Source: Ancylostoma caninum (Eukaryota > Nematoda > Chromadorea > Rhabditida > Ancylostomatidae). From it: a DNA stretch of 64,000 nt. Shown here piece after piece: positions 22,740-34,619 of this stretch. The number at the start of each line of letters is the position of its first letter. Positions within the stretch are counted from its first letter, which is position 1. Made by a program: the position numbers and the translations under genes. The stretch is from the NCBI GenBank assembly GCA_037903475.1, contig JBAJFG010000614.1:248001-312000 (forward strand), in the 5' to 3' direction. Below the pieces are notes generated by a model that did no database searches, was not told the origin of the DNA, and saw only the letters and a list, made by a program, of their open reading frames with translations.

Positions 22740-23392
22740 AAGTGCCCTACTTCTCCTAGTACGACACTGGCGCAGAAACGGCAATCCCTCAGCAACAGTC
22801 GCTTTCAAACAGACCTTCGCTAGCACATCCATGCCTACCCATAGGAGGTCATGGATCAGGCAAAGAAAACGTTGACGGGTGCAGAACTTTCCTTCACCGA
22901 TAGCGCAATAGCAGAGATTCCAATTACCAGTCTTAGAAGTAAAGGAGGTTCCCTTACATACCTTTGAGTCCAATAGTGTTGAGAAAAGGAAATGCAATAG
23001 GGTATGTTTGGAGGTATGGGATGCAACCCCTCATAACTTGGTTCTCCTCACCCACAACGTCCTCACTCGTTCGTTAGTAAAGCCCAAACTTCCACATGAC
23101 GACATCGAGTTCATTCATTCTCTCGATTTGCCCATAGCATGGCAAAAGACTCACGGCTTAGTCACGCCATCCATCGCGCTTGGGTGTGATCAATTACAGC
23201 CCTTCGTTTGCAATGACAAACCGGCAATAGCACTACTATCAGGGATGCATATCTTATCGACCACGTTGGGATACTTGATTTCCGGAAAGATAGAGCCACA
23301 AAAGGGACATGTAGCTAAGGTTTCGCAGTTCTTACACGATGAAATAAGCAAATGGATAGGCCGTTGGTCAATGGACATGGTCGGCAACTAAG
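22740..23392 (+). pseudogene. BEL/Pao aspartic protease region, broken
   Basis: Near 22755 a frame reads a DTGAET-like active site (D-T-G). The frame 23008-23391 then encodes IEFIHSLDLPIA, ALGCDQLQPFV and LLSGMHILSTTLGYLISGK, the layout of the Pao retropepsin-associated region (LP..., hxxGxDxL, sTxxGxhxSG). A shift separates the two parts. Confidence 0.72.
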
Positions 23393-23589
23393 AAACAAGA
23401 TCAGAGGACGGTACAGGGAACAATGGGACAAATCCAGGGCACTCGATGCTGCTGGCACTGAAGAATTTTCGGGCACAGAGGAAGCAGCTCGTGCTGAGCA
23501 GGACAAGGAAGTTTGGCAACAACTCAATGATACAATCGACCGACGATCCGATGGTTAGTATGTGAGACTTCCTTGGAAAGAACAATACC

Positions 23590-23908
23590 CATTCCTACCA
23601 GACAATAGGGGGCTAGCATATATATGCCTTGTCAATGTAGGGTCAGCAATAAGCAAGGATGACCATTTATTGAACCAGTAGAATGCGGTATTCCAAGACC
23701 AGCTTCGCCAAAATATGATAGAGCAAGTCGATGAAGCAATAAGTCATCAGGGCAACCAAGTCCACTATGTCCCTCACCAACCAGCCATAACGCTTCACAA
23801 GACAACAACAAAACAACGAGTTGTCTATGACGCCTCGGCACACTATAAGGGTTGTCCTTCCCTAAACGACGTACTACATAGGGAACCGGTGATATACTCC
23901 CCCTAATT
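23590..23908 (+). pseudogene. BEL/Pao reverse transcriptase, start only
   Basis: The frame encodes HYVPHQPAITL, then KQRVVYDASAHYKGCPSLND, the conserved opening of Pao-type RT (vhYhPHxxV ... KxRhVyDASA ... sLND). It stops at 23907. The YVDD core is not found downstream. Confidence 0.82.
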
Positions 23909-24133
23909 TACGGAGTTCTACTACGATTTCGTATTGGAACAACTGCAATAATTTCGAATGGAGAAGAAGCCTTCCTACAAATCGCTTGCAAGAGAAAGAC
24001 GCGGTTAGCATCCGCTTCACTCGAGTGACGTTTGGGATAAAGTCATCTCTTTTCCTTTTAGCGGGAGCAACCAGCCATAACGCTTCACAAGACAACAACA
24101 AAACAACGAGTTGTCTATGACGCCTCGGCACAC
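23778..24133. repeat. 66-bp direct duplication inside the RT remnant
   Basis: The bases 23778-23843 recur exactly at 24068-24133, 290 bp away. The copied stretch covers the RT segment that encodes QPAITLHK through YDASAH. Perfect identity in an otherwise decayed element points to a recent local duplication. Confidence 0.9.
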
Positions 24134-24474
24134 CTCGATAAGTAGGAGAGTGCCAGTGTCAGTCCGGAGTGTCTGCTAGGCTAGGCTCCACAGCCTAATT
24201 TTCGCATGAGGATATCTCCGTGGTCCTCGCCGCAACACGCACGACAGTGCGCAGCCGGCTGAACACCATGGCGATGTCCACGTATTTCATGCCTCCAGGC
24301 ACGGAATCAATGGATGTCATCGGTTCAAATGCTTGAGGAAGTACTTCACCCAAACCATTGCCTGGATCTGACCATTAAATGTAAAGCTTGAACATTGTGG
24401 TAATTTTGGAGGCCTCTCCTGGTAATGGGAGGAAACAGGAGTGCGTGACGAAATCTCACATACAATGTTAAAGT

Positions 24475-24740
24475 GCAATTTTTGCATGGCGCCTTATTTG
24501 GCGAGATTTGTATGGCGACCTATTTGGCAGGGTTTGTATTGCGACCTGTTTGGCAAGGTTTGTATGGCGACCAGTTTGGCAAGTTTTGTATGGCGACCTG
24601 TTTGGGCAAGGTTTGTATGACGACCTATTTGGTAAGGTTTGCATGGCGACCCATTTGGCCGGACATCATGTTTGGCAACACATTTGGCGAAGTTCGTTTG
24701 CCTGGCTCGTTTGCAAACCCTTTTCCTAGATTGCTAAACA
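24475..24740. repeat. Short minisatellite, about 27-28-bp unit
   Basis: Units of the form TATGGCGACCTGTTTGGCAA plus GGTTTG repeat about nine times with drift and spread into TTTGGCG-only words at the right edge. It interrupts the BEL/Pao remnant. Confidence 0.88.
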
Positions 24741-25054
24741 AACCTCACCAAATGGGCCAATCGACCTCAGAGATGAGATTATCAAATTCGGTGTTCGGTG
24801 AACTAAAGGAACCGGTCACTTCACTGGCATATATCTGTTCCCCGATTCTGAGATTGTGTTGAGGTGGCTTAAGCTCACACTGGAATACAACCGACTCGTC
24901 GAAACCCGCAGTATCGCCCATCACATCACGACCTAGCAATGCGAGGTAATGATCGGATATGTTTCATCACACGAAAATCCCGCAGATTGCGGAACCCGGG
25001 ACCGATCAAAGAAGAAACGGAGATCCACTTATGGAGGTCGGGACCAGGGCTGGG

Positions 25055-25195
25055 ATTCGTGACACACTAACCAGGCCAACCATGGCTAGTTAGCGTGGCT
25101 TTTTGATTCACGACGCCGGCTAGCCCGAACTTTGGTTTGCCTAGCCAACGTAGCCGGCGCGGCTAGCCTAGCCAAACCCATGGCTAGCGCAGGGG
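25055..25195. repeat. Word patch: GGCTAGCC
   Basis: Variants of the palindrome GGCTAGCC (TAGCCAAC, GGCTAGCCT, CATGGCTAG) occur about ten times within 140 bp in both orientations. No tandem periodicity. Confidence 0.82.
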
Positions 25196-25299
25196 ACGTC
25201 GATTAAATTTGTGTAAATACAGAATGCTGCTCATACAGTAGGCGAAATTGCGAAATAACTTAATTCCTGGTTAATTTTTGCATGTTTCTCTTCTAATGT

Positions 25300-26530
25300 G
25301 TGGTATTCCCGCACACAGGTTGGCCTAATCAGAGCAAAATTTTCATCTATCCCTTGGGTGATCGAGAAGAGATGACCCGGCTACAAGAGAATAGCCCCGG
25401 CCAGATCCTCGTAGTCAAACTGCGCTACCAGGGTGACTCCGAACTCCTGCGACCAACTCAAGTTCGAACTCTCACGCAGGCCAAAAGATATATCGCATAC
25501 GTATAACGTATAACGCTTCATTTTCATTTTTGGGGTTATTAATCGGATTAATAGGAAAGGCAATAACCAGATACTCCCGTCTCTACTATCGAATCAAAGG
25601 CCAGCAAAAGAGACAGTGTCCCACTGCTTAACTGGCTCTGAAATTCGACAGGCAGGGAAAGTGCTGATCCGTCATCATCAAACTACGTACTTCACCTCTC
25701 ACATCCTTCGACCCCTCCAACAGCTCAACATACGACAAGACGAACAGGGTCTACTGCGCTGCTATGGACGACTCGGACAAGCACATCTCAATCACGATAC
25801 GAAGAACCCAATCTTCGTCCTTCAGAAAACTCTTCTCGTAGACATCATCATCCGAGATTTTCACGTAGAAGGACATCCCGGCATCAGTCATACAATAGCT
25901 CTAGTTAGGCAAGAGTTTTCGACACCACAGTTACGCCGTTACGCCCCCAAGTCTCTTCTTTGAAAATGTATCAGATGTCAAAAATTCAAGTTTCCCGTAT
26001 AAGTATCCAACCCAAGAGGATTTGCCCAAGGAGAGAGTTCTACGCTCATGCCCCTTCTAACATGTTGGCCTAGATAACTTCGGCCCACTTTCAATTGCCA
26101 CTTTATCGGGAGCACCAGAAAAGCCCATGAAGCCATCGTTACATGTGTGACCGCACGGCTTGTTCACCTCAACTTCGACTGATTTGTCCACACCAACTTT
26201 TCTCCACATGCTCCGTCGTTTATTCGACAAAGGTGGAATACCTCAGTCAATTACTAGTGACAACGCTCCCACTTTTGAATTGGGTGGAGACAATCCTGAA
26301 CGAAAGCATTACAACTTTTCGGTGTGATCCTTCTGTTTCACGAGCACTTAGCAATAGCGAGATTGAATGGCGCCGTATCACCCCGTTCGCCCCATGGCAA
26401 GGGTTTTTCCGAACGACTCATTAGATCGAGCATTGTACAAGACACTAGGCCGCTCTCATTACCCTTTGAGAAACTGACGACAACCCTGATAGAAATTTAC
26501 GTCAATATCTCCAGCAAGACCCGTTGAAAA
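25300..26530 (+). pseudogene. BEL/Pao integrase, broken
   Basis: The frame 25616-25963 encodes the region before and in the zinc-binding domain: LLRCYGRLGQAHLNHDTKNP, then HVEGHPGISHTIALVRQEF, and, after a stop, CIRCQKFK (H-H-C-C pattern). Downstream frames encode VTARLVHLNFD and, from 26281, WRRITPFAPWQGFF, the end of the catalytic core. FEKLTTTLIEIYVN follows, typical of the Pao integrase C-terminal side. At least four shifts or stops break it. Confidence 0.82.
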
Positions 26531-26539
26531 TGTTCAAGC

Positions 26540-27200
26540 GACTGTGTCAGGTATGATGACATCAGAGATCATCTTGTCCTTTCAAGACACAGTCTGGGCT
26601 GAAGTCTTAGTTGACGATGCAATATGCAAGATTCAAATGGGAGAGATCATAGGATGTTACAGTTGTGCAAAAGGGGGAAATCTTCACATGCTCTGTACAT
26701 CTTCCCTAGACAATATGCAAGCAGAAATAGTATGCGATTCGGCTACATTTACAATACCATGCAACACCACTGGAATCTACGTTGCGCTTTAGTCTTTCAC
26801 AGGCCATGATCTACTTGGCCTGTTCGGTTTCTTGCGGAAAAATAACATCATCATTCGATCTAGGCGAAATTCTCAAGTTCACTGGTTCGCACAGGGACTA
26901 ATCTAACAGTGGCTTGAAGGAGAGTCAATCAGACCTTCACATCAATTTCTTGACCTGATTTTTTTTCATAACATTACGATCTTTGTTCAGTGGTATAAAA
27001 CAATAGAGCAATTGTGACGGTACTCATAATGCTAGCATTAACTCATGTTTTTTCCTCAACATATGGGGTAAAACTGCTATGCGGATTCGTTGATTTCCTC
27101 TTCAAACACGTTCTTGGAACAATAACATTTCTCATAAAAGCCATCTGCTTGGTGTATTCTAGGTCGGTAGCTGTAGCGCATCGTAAGCAGAATTAAATCT
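26540..27200 (+). pseudogene. Env-like glycoprotein remnant resembling the phlebovirus G2 class
   Basis: The frame 26544-26792 shows a GCYSC motif followed by regularly spaced cysteines in a beta-rich stretch, the pattern of the C-terminal part of phlebovirus-type G2 fusion glycoproteins. After stops, 27014-27196 encodes a hydrophobic region that could be the membrane anchor. Env genes of this class are known in nematode BEL/Pao elements (Cer7-like, Tas). Only the C-terminal portion is legible and it is interrupted, so no function remains. Identification is by motif only. Confidence 0.62.
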
Positions 27201-27420
27201 CGATACTCGTTGCAGTAATTATTTGTTAACTATTGACCCGTAGCATACACGTTACATTATAGGTCTCTCGTTTGCATGTCGAGCTAGATTAGCTACAAAA
27301 TCTGATTCAATATTTTCAATATCTTCAATACAATATCGTTAGTTTTACACCTATTTTTCCTCCTCACGTTGGTAACCGTCGCTCATTGATCTCTTCTACA
27401 GCCTCAATACGAACAGCGCA

Positions 27421-29118
27421 ATGGCAAAAAAAAGGATATCCACAAGAATTGGAAAGTTGGCTTCTCTTCATCAGGCAACAAGGAAAACAATGGAATCAGA
27501 GATTACAAGCGCGATCGACTATATCATCAGTCGCATACGGTTGGCCGGCTCTGTAGAAGCTCCCTGGACTCACCACCTCATGACGCATACTTCTTCGGAG
27601 GCCGGAGCTGGAGCACAAGCGCTCCAACTTTGTAAGCTGATCAGGGACGCAACAATAGCTCGAGAGTCACTTATGCGATTCACGGAAAGATTCCACCTTC
27701 TCCAGTCGCAGCTGCAATACGAGATTCTCCGAGGGTAAACCCAGGTCTCAGCTGACAAACATCAGAGAGGACAACATCAAGGAGAGGGTAGTCAGAACCT
27801 CAAAGGCAGTACTCACGGAGATTTTTGTGTTGAAGATTTCGCGGTATATCGGGGTTTTTAGGGACGATGAACTCATGGTCAACGATGACGTAGCGTGAAA
27901 CACCCAAAAAAACACAGAAAAAGATGGAGGTATTTCATTTGTGTCCACAGCGCGGACGAGTGTTCCGTGATGGGTCCTGGCACGGAACCCTGCAAATGGT
28001 ACGAATTTCATAGACACGCCCCCGCTGAACCACATGCACACACCCTGTCAAAGGCGTTAGTTGGCGCGACGGAACCCTAATGTCCAGAGCGGCAGGTGTG
28101 TCCACGGCAGTATCTTCGCATGTAGGTGGCCATTCAAGGTGTTCATCTTACTGTTGCGATTGTCCAGCGGCCGGCTACATGGTAAGCGACTCATTTCAGA
28201 AGTGAAAATTTCCGTGAGTGCTGCCTTTAAAGTAACTGGACTCCAATATCGAGTAGATTTAGCAAGAGCTGAACCGCCTTGAAGGTCTGGTCAACTTGGA
28301 GACGACATGCCTGCAAGATGTCAAGAGCATGATCAGAACAATTGATCAAAAAGTAAAGACTTTTGCCCCTCGACGCCGCAGCACGACCCACTAGAGGGCT
28401 CAATAGAACGTTCTTCAGAACATGCACTGCCAGCGACAACGGAAACTGCCACACCAGAGGATCCTCAAATGGAAGCATCAGAGCCATCTGAGGAGCCGTC
28501 TGAGGAGAGTAAGGAAGACAGCCCCGGCTCTGACGACGGGGTGCCTCTCACCGACGATGAATACATGGCTTGGTTTGTGGAGCACAATACGGTTTCTGAT
28601 CAAGAAAGCCACAATAGCGAGAAATAAGAAAAAGAGCATATGCCTGTCCCTCCAGAACAAACTCGCCTCGATCTGTCCCCAGAACCAGCGGAGAACGAGT
28701 AAGAACAATTGCGGAGGAAAATCAATACCCTCCTGTATGAGCTAAATCTCCTGCCGAAACGCAAGGTCGGGGAATCGGCTGTGGGTGTCGCCACATACGA
28801 CACACTCTTTGCTGGAGGAGTGGACTGCACTACTCAGATTTTTTCCCACACATCGCGGACGGCGATGACAGATGGTATTTTGTGCGCGAGCAAGGGTTAT
28901 GCCCGCATTGCCTCGAGCTATGCGATCCTCGGAGGGAATGTTGGAGCAAGAAGGAAAGATGCTGGTACTGCTCTTTCGTGAAAAATACCATTTTGCGGTA
29001 TCTCATCCCTCACGGTGGCGTTATGGGCGTTACCACAGGGCATTATGCAATGTTCCGAACTCTGGAAGCAAGATACGGGAGCGCGTTCAAGAGATCAAGA
29101 GGGAACTGAGCCGTCACT
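27421..29118 (+). pseudogene. Unrecognised Gag-like protein with C-terminal zinc finger, split by a MITE
   Basis: The ATG at 27421 opens a 105-codon frame rich in charged helices (MAKKRISTRIGKLASLHQAT). The coding signal continues in a second frame to 27803, is cut by a TTAA MITE (27804-28226), and resumes with VTGLQYRVDLARAEPP before a stop. From about 28410 an acidic stretch (PSEEPSEESKEDSPGSDDG) runs to 28627. A final frame (28882-29109) ends in C-x2-C-x3-C-x5-C-x7-C-x2-C (CPHCLELCDPRREC, then CWYC). I do not recognise the family; coiled coil, acidic linker and zinc finger suggest a Gag-like or domesticated-Gag protein. It lies just after the Env remnant and may belong to a different element. 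Confidence 0.45.
27804..28226. mobile_element. TTAA-flanked MITE, subfamily 1, copy b (423 bp)
   Basis: Nearly the same length and sequence as 6088-6509. The right flank is TTAA (28227-28230). The left flank reads TCAA (27800-27803), one substitution from TTAA. It sits in the Gag-like ORF. Confidence 0.88.
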
Positions 29119-29500
29119 GAGGTGCCGGGAGTATAGCTCCCGCTACAATATCAAATCAATAGCTTGAAATGACAAGGATATATTTTTCCATCCCATCCAA
29201 CTATTCATAAACAATGAGAATTAGTCTGAGATTTATCCTGATGTTGTGAATACTGTGCATGCCTCCTCGCAACGACGTCTATGTAAGCATCTGCCGCCGC
29301 GTTGCAGGAGCTTCGACCGTACGGCTTCGTCTGTCTGCCCCGTCAGTACTCACCCCGCCACATTCTACCTCTCAGCGCAAGAGCGTGCGCTTCGCCAGAA
29401 TCCTTTTGAAATACTTCCACTAAGTTTCCCGTCGTCAATAGCCCGGAAGCCACCGCTATCAATAGCGTATAGCTATTCAATACGCAATAGGTCTGACCTA

Positions 29501-29770
29501 CAGTGGACGTCAATAACGTTGGCCCATCTGCGGCCCCGAGAAGGACGTCGCGCAACCGCGCCGCACGCGCCGTAACCTATGTATTCTGCTGCTGTTATGT
29601 AATTTACAGCAGTTTTTCTACTCGATTTTACTAATTTTCGAGCAAATCGGGGAGAAAAGACCCTAGAAATAGCATTTCGCAGGTGATGACACCGATCCCG
29701 GCGCGCGCGGCGCGGTCGCGCTACGTCCTTCTCGAGGCCGCAGATGGGCCACCGCCGTTGCCGTCCACTG
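29501..29770. mobile_element. TA-flanked MITE, 270 bp, long GC-rich inverted arms
   Basis: The ends CAGTGGACG and CGTCCACTG are flanked by TA at 29499-29500 and 29771-29772. Arms of about 72 bp carry GGCCCATCTGCGGCC and GAGAAGGACGT in mirror order around an A+T-rich centre. Tc1/mariner-type mobilisation is inferred from the TA flanks. Confidence 0.87.
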
Positions 29771-29772
29771 TA

Positions 29773-30613
29773 TGTGTAACTACTGTGCAAGTGTAAATAT
29801 TGCAAAAACGGCCGTTTTGCACATTAAAAAGGGTGCTCCTATGGAATTCTCTCATAATGGCGTTGTTCTAAAAAACTAAGACTGCTGTAACAGATTAAGG
29901 TGTTGTCATTCCAAACTCTTTGAAACTATACAAACAGTGAACCGGCATAACCGCATGCATTTTGTTGCGCTATATATGGTTATCTGCAGCACCAGTACTA
30001 CTCAAAACCTTTGGTAAAGCTTTGCAAGAGCTATAAGCTACCGCATCTTGAATATGTCAAATTTGGAACCTGTATGTGAAAACGCATGTTGGACAGTCGA
30101 ATGAGTTTAAAAACATTCAACCAAGATGCTGTTTTACCGTTCGTTTCTTAATCCTGAATGCCCTCAGGCCTTGCCTAACTATGGGAACCGTCTAAAAATT
30201 TTAAACTTGCCACCTCTATCGTGTAGAAGAATCATTCAAGATTTAGTTCTAGCATTCAGGATCTACAAAGGAGAAACCAGACTGAACCATCAAAATGGTG
30301 GTTTTTTAAACCTTCCCATGGCCGTTTAGGGGTTTTCCATCCGCTTTCACCGCTTTAGAAAGAGCTCTCAAATGCATCTACCGAGAGATTTCTTCATCCT
30401 ATCTGATGAGTGGTTTTACAAACTACCATGCAGCTTGATGGTCTGTAAGAACCCTTTTTCATTTAAGAAGTCTTTGGAGTTATAATCTTTAATCATCCTA
30501 GGGAACGTCGGTATTGGAAGCCCTGGACCTAGAAATCACAGTCCATCATAACATCCTAAACTCCTGCAGATATCAGGTTGGACATAATCAGTGTAGTCCT
30601 GACACGCTAGTTA
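29773..30613. other. No supported feature
   Basis: Scattered short frames only. I see nothing that supports a gene or repeat. Confidence 0.4.
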
Positions 30614-30615
30614 TA

Positions 30616-31553
30616 CAGGGTGCGGCAAAAGTATTGACCGCCTTTTGTGACACATAATTTATATAGAAAATCGAGATTGGTCGGAAGACCAAGTGTGACC
30701 GTTCTGCTGCCTAGAATCCTGAGAACAATATAAAACTATGGCACACATGTATTCAGTCCATTTTATCCCCACATATGCCAATCGTCAACAGAAAAGACGG
30801 AAGAAGGCTTCGCTATTGCGATGCAAGTAGTCATCTTTGACCTGATCCAGAGTTTACCTGAGAAGCTTATGTGGAATATGAACAGTGCTATCAAATAGCA
30901 CATGTTAAGCCTTCCACAAATCCGAGAATGAAAAGTACTAGCTGCTCCTGTCTGTGCCATGATTTAACTTTGTTTCCGTATTTGTTAACCGCGCAAAGGA
31001 GCTTCATATCATTTTCTTTGTTTCTAGCGCCAAAATCACCGCATGACCGAGAAACGATATAGGGCAGGAGCGCACTTCCCATAAGATCAATTACTGGTTT
31101 AGAAGTGGGTTGTTCCTTTTCTAAGAAGATTTTTGTCTAGCTTACAACGTAAAGACATCGAAGGGGTTTTGCACAAAAAATCATTCGTGAGCTCTCCAGT
31201 TCCAAATTAGCGACCACCGTACTCCTCCTGTTTCGAGCAGTTCGGTTGTACCACACAGGCGCTTTGAAGGAACAACTATGTGGTACACCGCATCAGAGTA
31301 TGGGCTTGAGTGTAGATTGTTTGAAAGAAACAAAGAATGATATCGACGACGGTCCCTACGGCGCATCACTCAAGTCTCCCTTTGTGGTTTACTTTGAACT
31401 GCTCCCAAAAATGGTGATAAAATTGACTGGACATAGTACAAGATTGTTCGCTATATTGTATTCTGTATGTTGTGGAGAAACGCGTCCCATATGTGCAAAA
31501 TACTGAGGTATTCGCTAGCCTTTTCAAGTGGACAATACTTTTGCCACACCCTG
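30616..31553. mobile_element. Tc1/mariner-type nonautonomous element, copy b (938 bp)
   Basis: Same ends and interior as 13515-14446 (CAGGGTGCGGCAAAAGTATT), flanked by TA at 30614-30615 and 31554-31555. Stops are scattered, and the two copies have drifted apart by point changes and small indels. Confidence 0.9.
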
Positions 31554-31555
31554 TA

Positions 31556-33670
31556 GTTACGGACATTCATCTTTATGATTCTCAGATGACGTTGAGCATC
31601 GGCGAGCAATATCTTGGATCGTTGCTGATTTTACCAACATTTTTCGTCATGAAGAATTTCCGAAAATATCCGAAATGTTTGCAGAAATTGGTGGCAACCT
31701 AGGAATGAAAAAAAGTCAGAAGAATTTCCACATTAGCGTTATATCATTAGTGTTTTTGGTAGGATTCGGCGATAGCTCCATTCACACCTTTGCTGAGGCT
31801 CATCGTTTTTGAAATAATCAAAGATAATGCATTTACCGAATTTTCGATTGTATTTTATTTTAATGCACTCAAAAGTGCGCCAGTAGAAAAAACACAACGT
31901 AAACCAACACAAAGTTATCGCAACGCTCCCTGTATCATCCCTTTCAATTTACAGCATGCTATCCATACTGTTAAACCAAAATGTGTCCCTTAATTGTGCA
32001 TCACCGAGGCGGTGTCCCCACCAAGTTGTTTAAAGTGGCCAGATGAAGTTCAGGAAAACGCATTCAGGAATAAGCGAAAAGCAACACATTCAGGAATAAG
32101 CGGGAAGGTACAGACCGTTTATGCCAGGCCAGAACAATAGAGAGGTGCCCCCAATCATTCGGTCTGTCGTGCCGCCCAACGGTGCATTTTCGGAAACTAG
32201 CAATGCATCCCTGGGTAGCCTGATCACGGTTTTCCTCAAGGACAGTGGTGTACGGTGTACTGACAGAAACAGCGGCGTTGAGCGTTGGTGGTTAGTACTG
32301 GCGGATAGATACCATAAGAATAATTGAATAACAATTAATATCCTAATTTTGAATGTGCTTGCCGGCTATTTTGGCTATTACGGTTGAATAATGGCAGTTT
32401 TTCCAGTGTCCTGTCATAGGAGTCCTGGCTTGGATTCATGGAACTTTGGCAACGCAACCCAGCAGTGGTTGCCGTGATTAGCTGTCCTATGGACTATCGA
32501 ACGTTTGCAGACGCATTTTTGAATGACCTGGTTCCGTCTGGTTACAGCCGCGGTGAGGTGACCGAGTGAGTAAAGAATCAGACGAAGCTCCTGCACTAAG
32601 TCTTGCGGTGGTGCACGTATCTGATGTGTTCTAGTCATTAGGAATACTTGTAGCAAGTTTAAAAGCCTTAACTTCAAAAATGCAAATAGAGAAGTGCCGA
32701 AGGGATTCAAACCCTCGACCTCTTGTTTGATAGTATGATGACCCGAAGGTGATGTGCGATGATCGCACCGGACACTTTACTACGGGCACAAGTTATTCAA
32801 AAATGGATCTTTATACATTCCATGGTCCCAGGAAATGTAATCAAGGTAATCACAGTTGCTTTGAGTGGTCAAATTGCTTTGAGTGGTCAATCACAGTTGC
32901 TTTGAGTGGTTTCATAAATCCCAGCTCTACATGGAGTTCTATGGCAGTGCAATATAGAAATTTTTGGCGCACTCTCCTGATCGCACAAGGACCATTAGGC
33001 AAAAATGATATGAATACATGAACATCATCTTAGACAATGTAATTCTGTGAGTGGATGTTTCGTTCTTGTAAGTATGTTAACAAGCAGGTCGGTTTGTTCA
33101 CGTTGCTCTTGGAGTTTTTTTTAAATAGTTATCACGAAGACCTTCTTAACAGTTGATAGCAGGATGACTCTGCGGTAGGTCTTATATTTCTTGCCTTGTC
33201 CTTTCATATAGACGGCACAAAAATCGCCCGTTCCAAAGTGGCGGTAATGAACCCCGTCTGACAGATGAGGGATAGCAGGCTATGAAATCAATGCAGCAAG
33301 ACCTCCCCACTAGCCCTTATTGCTTTCGCGATGACATGGTCCACGTTCAGGCTTCATCGTTCCTTAGCGCTTGCATAGCGAATGCACCAACCACTTTTCC
33401 TGCTGGCCTTGTCTTCCCACTCAATCGCTTAATAGTGCGGTGTAGTATGCTGAAGTTGTTCTACCGCTTCAGCTTCTTCACGTTTTTTGGCCAATTCATT
33501 CCAGTGCGCTTTCCTCTCTGCTATTATTCACATTCGTTTTATTTGCTGTTCTTTGGGAAGATTCCTGATTAAGCAGCCACTAGTAGTTGGAGTTGACATT
33601 TTTGCTCTTTCTCGTTCATCTACAATTCTCATTCATCTGAAATCCGTGTCTGCATTCCATGAGGAATATC
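31556..33670. other. Mostly featureless stretch
   Basis: The only repeat seen is a short triplication of TTGCTTTGAGTGGTCAA with spacers at about 32859-32912. Small frames have no recognisable product. Confidence 0.4.
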
Positions 33671-33674
33671 TATA

Positions 33675-33795
33675 ATAGTTCCGCACATTCCAGAGTGCTC
33701 ATTCCAGAATGCAAATTCCAGGAGCATCCCAGAAATGTACGTTCCAGAATGTGCATTTCAGTATGCACATTCCAGAAGGTACCTTTCAGAATTTC
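33675..33795. repeat. Word patch: GCATTCCAGAATG
   Basis: Variants of CATTCCAGAATGTGCA recur about eight times in 120 bp without fixed spacing. The word is close to a palindrome (CATTCC and GAATG). Confidence 0.82.
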
Positions 33796-34134
33796 TTCCT
33801 TTTCAACTGTATTCATTCCTGCTGAAAACGTTGCAAACCTATTCAACAAGACAACTCTTGAAATAGCTGTTCAGAAGAGGGTGTCCTAAGATATGACCGC
33901 CTTTGGGCTTAACAAGAAGCCTGCCAGTTGCTCCCCACCGCAGTCGAATTTATACTGACGCCTCAACAAACTAACGCTCTGATCTATGTGAAAAAGTTTC
34001 CGCCCTTTAGCGGTAAGTAGTTATGATAGTTGATTACCCTCGCAAATGCTTTGTAAACGCTGCTTAGTTTTGTAGGCTAGACATTTGTTAATAATATTCA
34101 GTCCATACTTGTTTCGATCTGCATCAACACCGAG

Positions 34135-34250
34135 GATGAGCGGATTATCCGTGCCCGGTTGCCCGTTTTGCCGTTATTAGCAGGTTTTGGCCCGTCTGTT
34201 ATCCGCACCGTTATCCGGGCTTTCGGCGCCGGATAATGATGCGGATAAGG
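34135..34250. repeat. Word patch: GCGGATAA and TTATCCG
   Basis: TTATCCGC and its inverse GCGGATAA alternate with GCCCG and CCGTTAT words. A patch with the same word family lies at 49915-50020. Confidence 0.78.
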
Positions 34251-34607
34251 ACAGAAATAGAAGCCTCATTTGGAAAGTTCTCAAGAGAGGTTAGCCTCCA
34301 TTCCAAAACGTAGTGCTCGATCTAGCGCATTTTAAGTCTGATGGTTCACAATTATTTTATAGCAAGGTATGAGAAGGTAATACAGACTTATATCTGCCCA
34401 AATAGGGATGCTGTTGCTCATGTTTTCTGAGTCGTCCGAAAAAATTAAAGTAATAAACTCGAAACCAACATTTATAATACTTTTTAAATCTTCAACAACG
34501 TTGGCTAATGTTCGGCCGTTAAGAACGTTGCATTTGTTGTTCTCGGAGCTCACCAATGAGCGGTGCCTCTTCCTCGCAAGGTTCCTTTTAAATATTTATT
34601 CAACCCT
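34251..34607. other. No supported feature
   Basis: Flanking DNA to the left of the RTE insertion. No gene seen. Confidence 0.4.
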
Positions 34608-34619
34608 ACTGTTTCTATC

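Larger units (their letters stand above)
22013..27200 (+). mobile_element. BEL/Pao-type retroelement with Env-like region, decayed
   Basis: The order gag, protease, reverse transcriptase, integrase, env can be followed on the plus strand, each part broken by stops or shifts. No LTR pair was found. Much of RT and RNase H is missing between about 23910 and 25300, where a duplication and two unrelated repeats lie. The element is a genomic fossil; the parts are described separately. Confidence 0.82.

Noticed and set aside
28422..28745. Independent host gene in the acidic region
   Set aside because: It reads better as the middle of the split Gag-like ORF; no promoter, splice or family support was seen.
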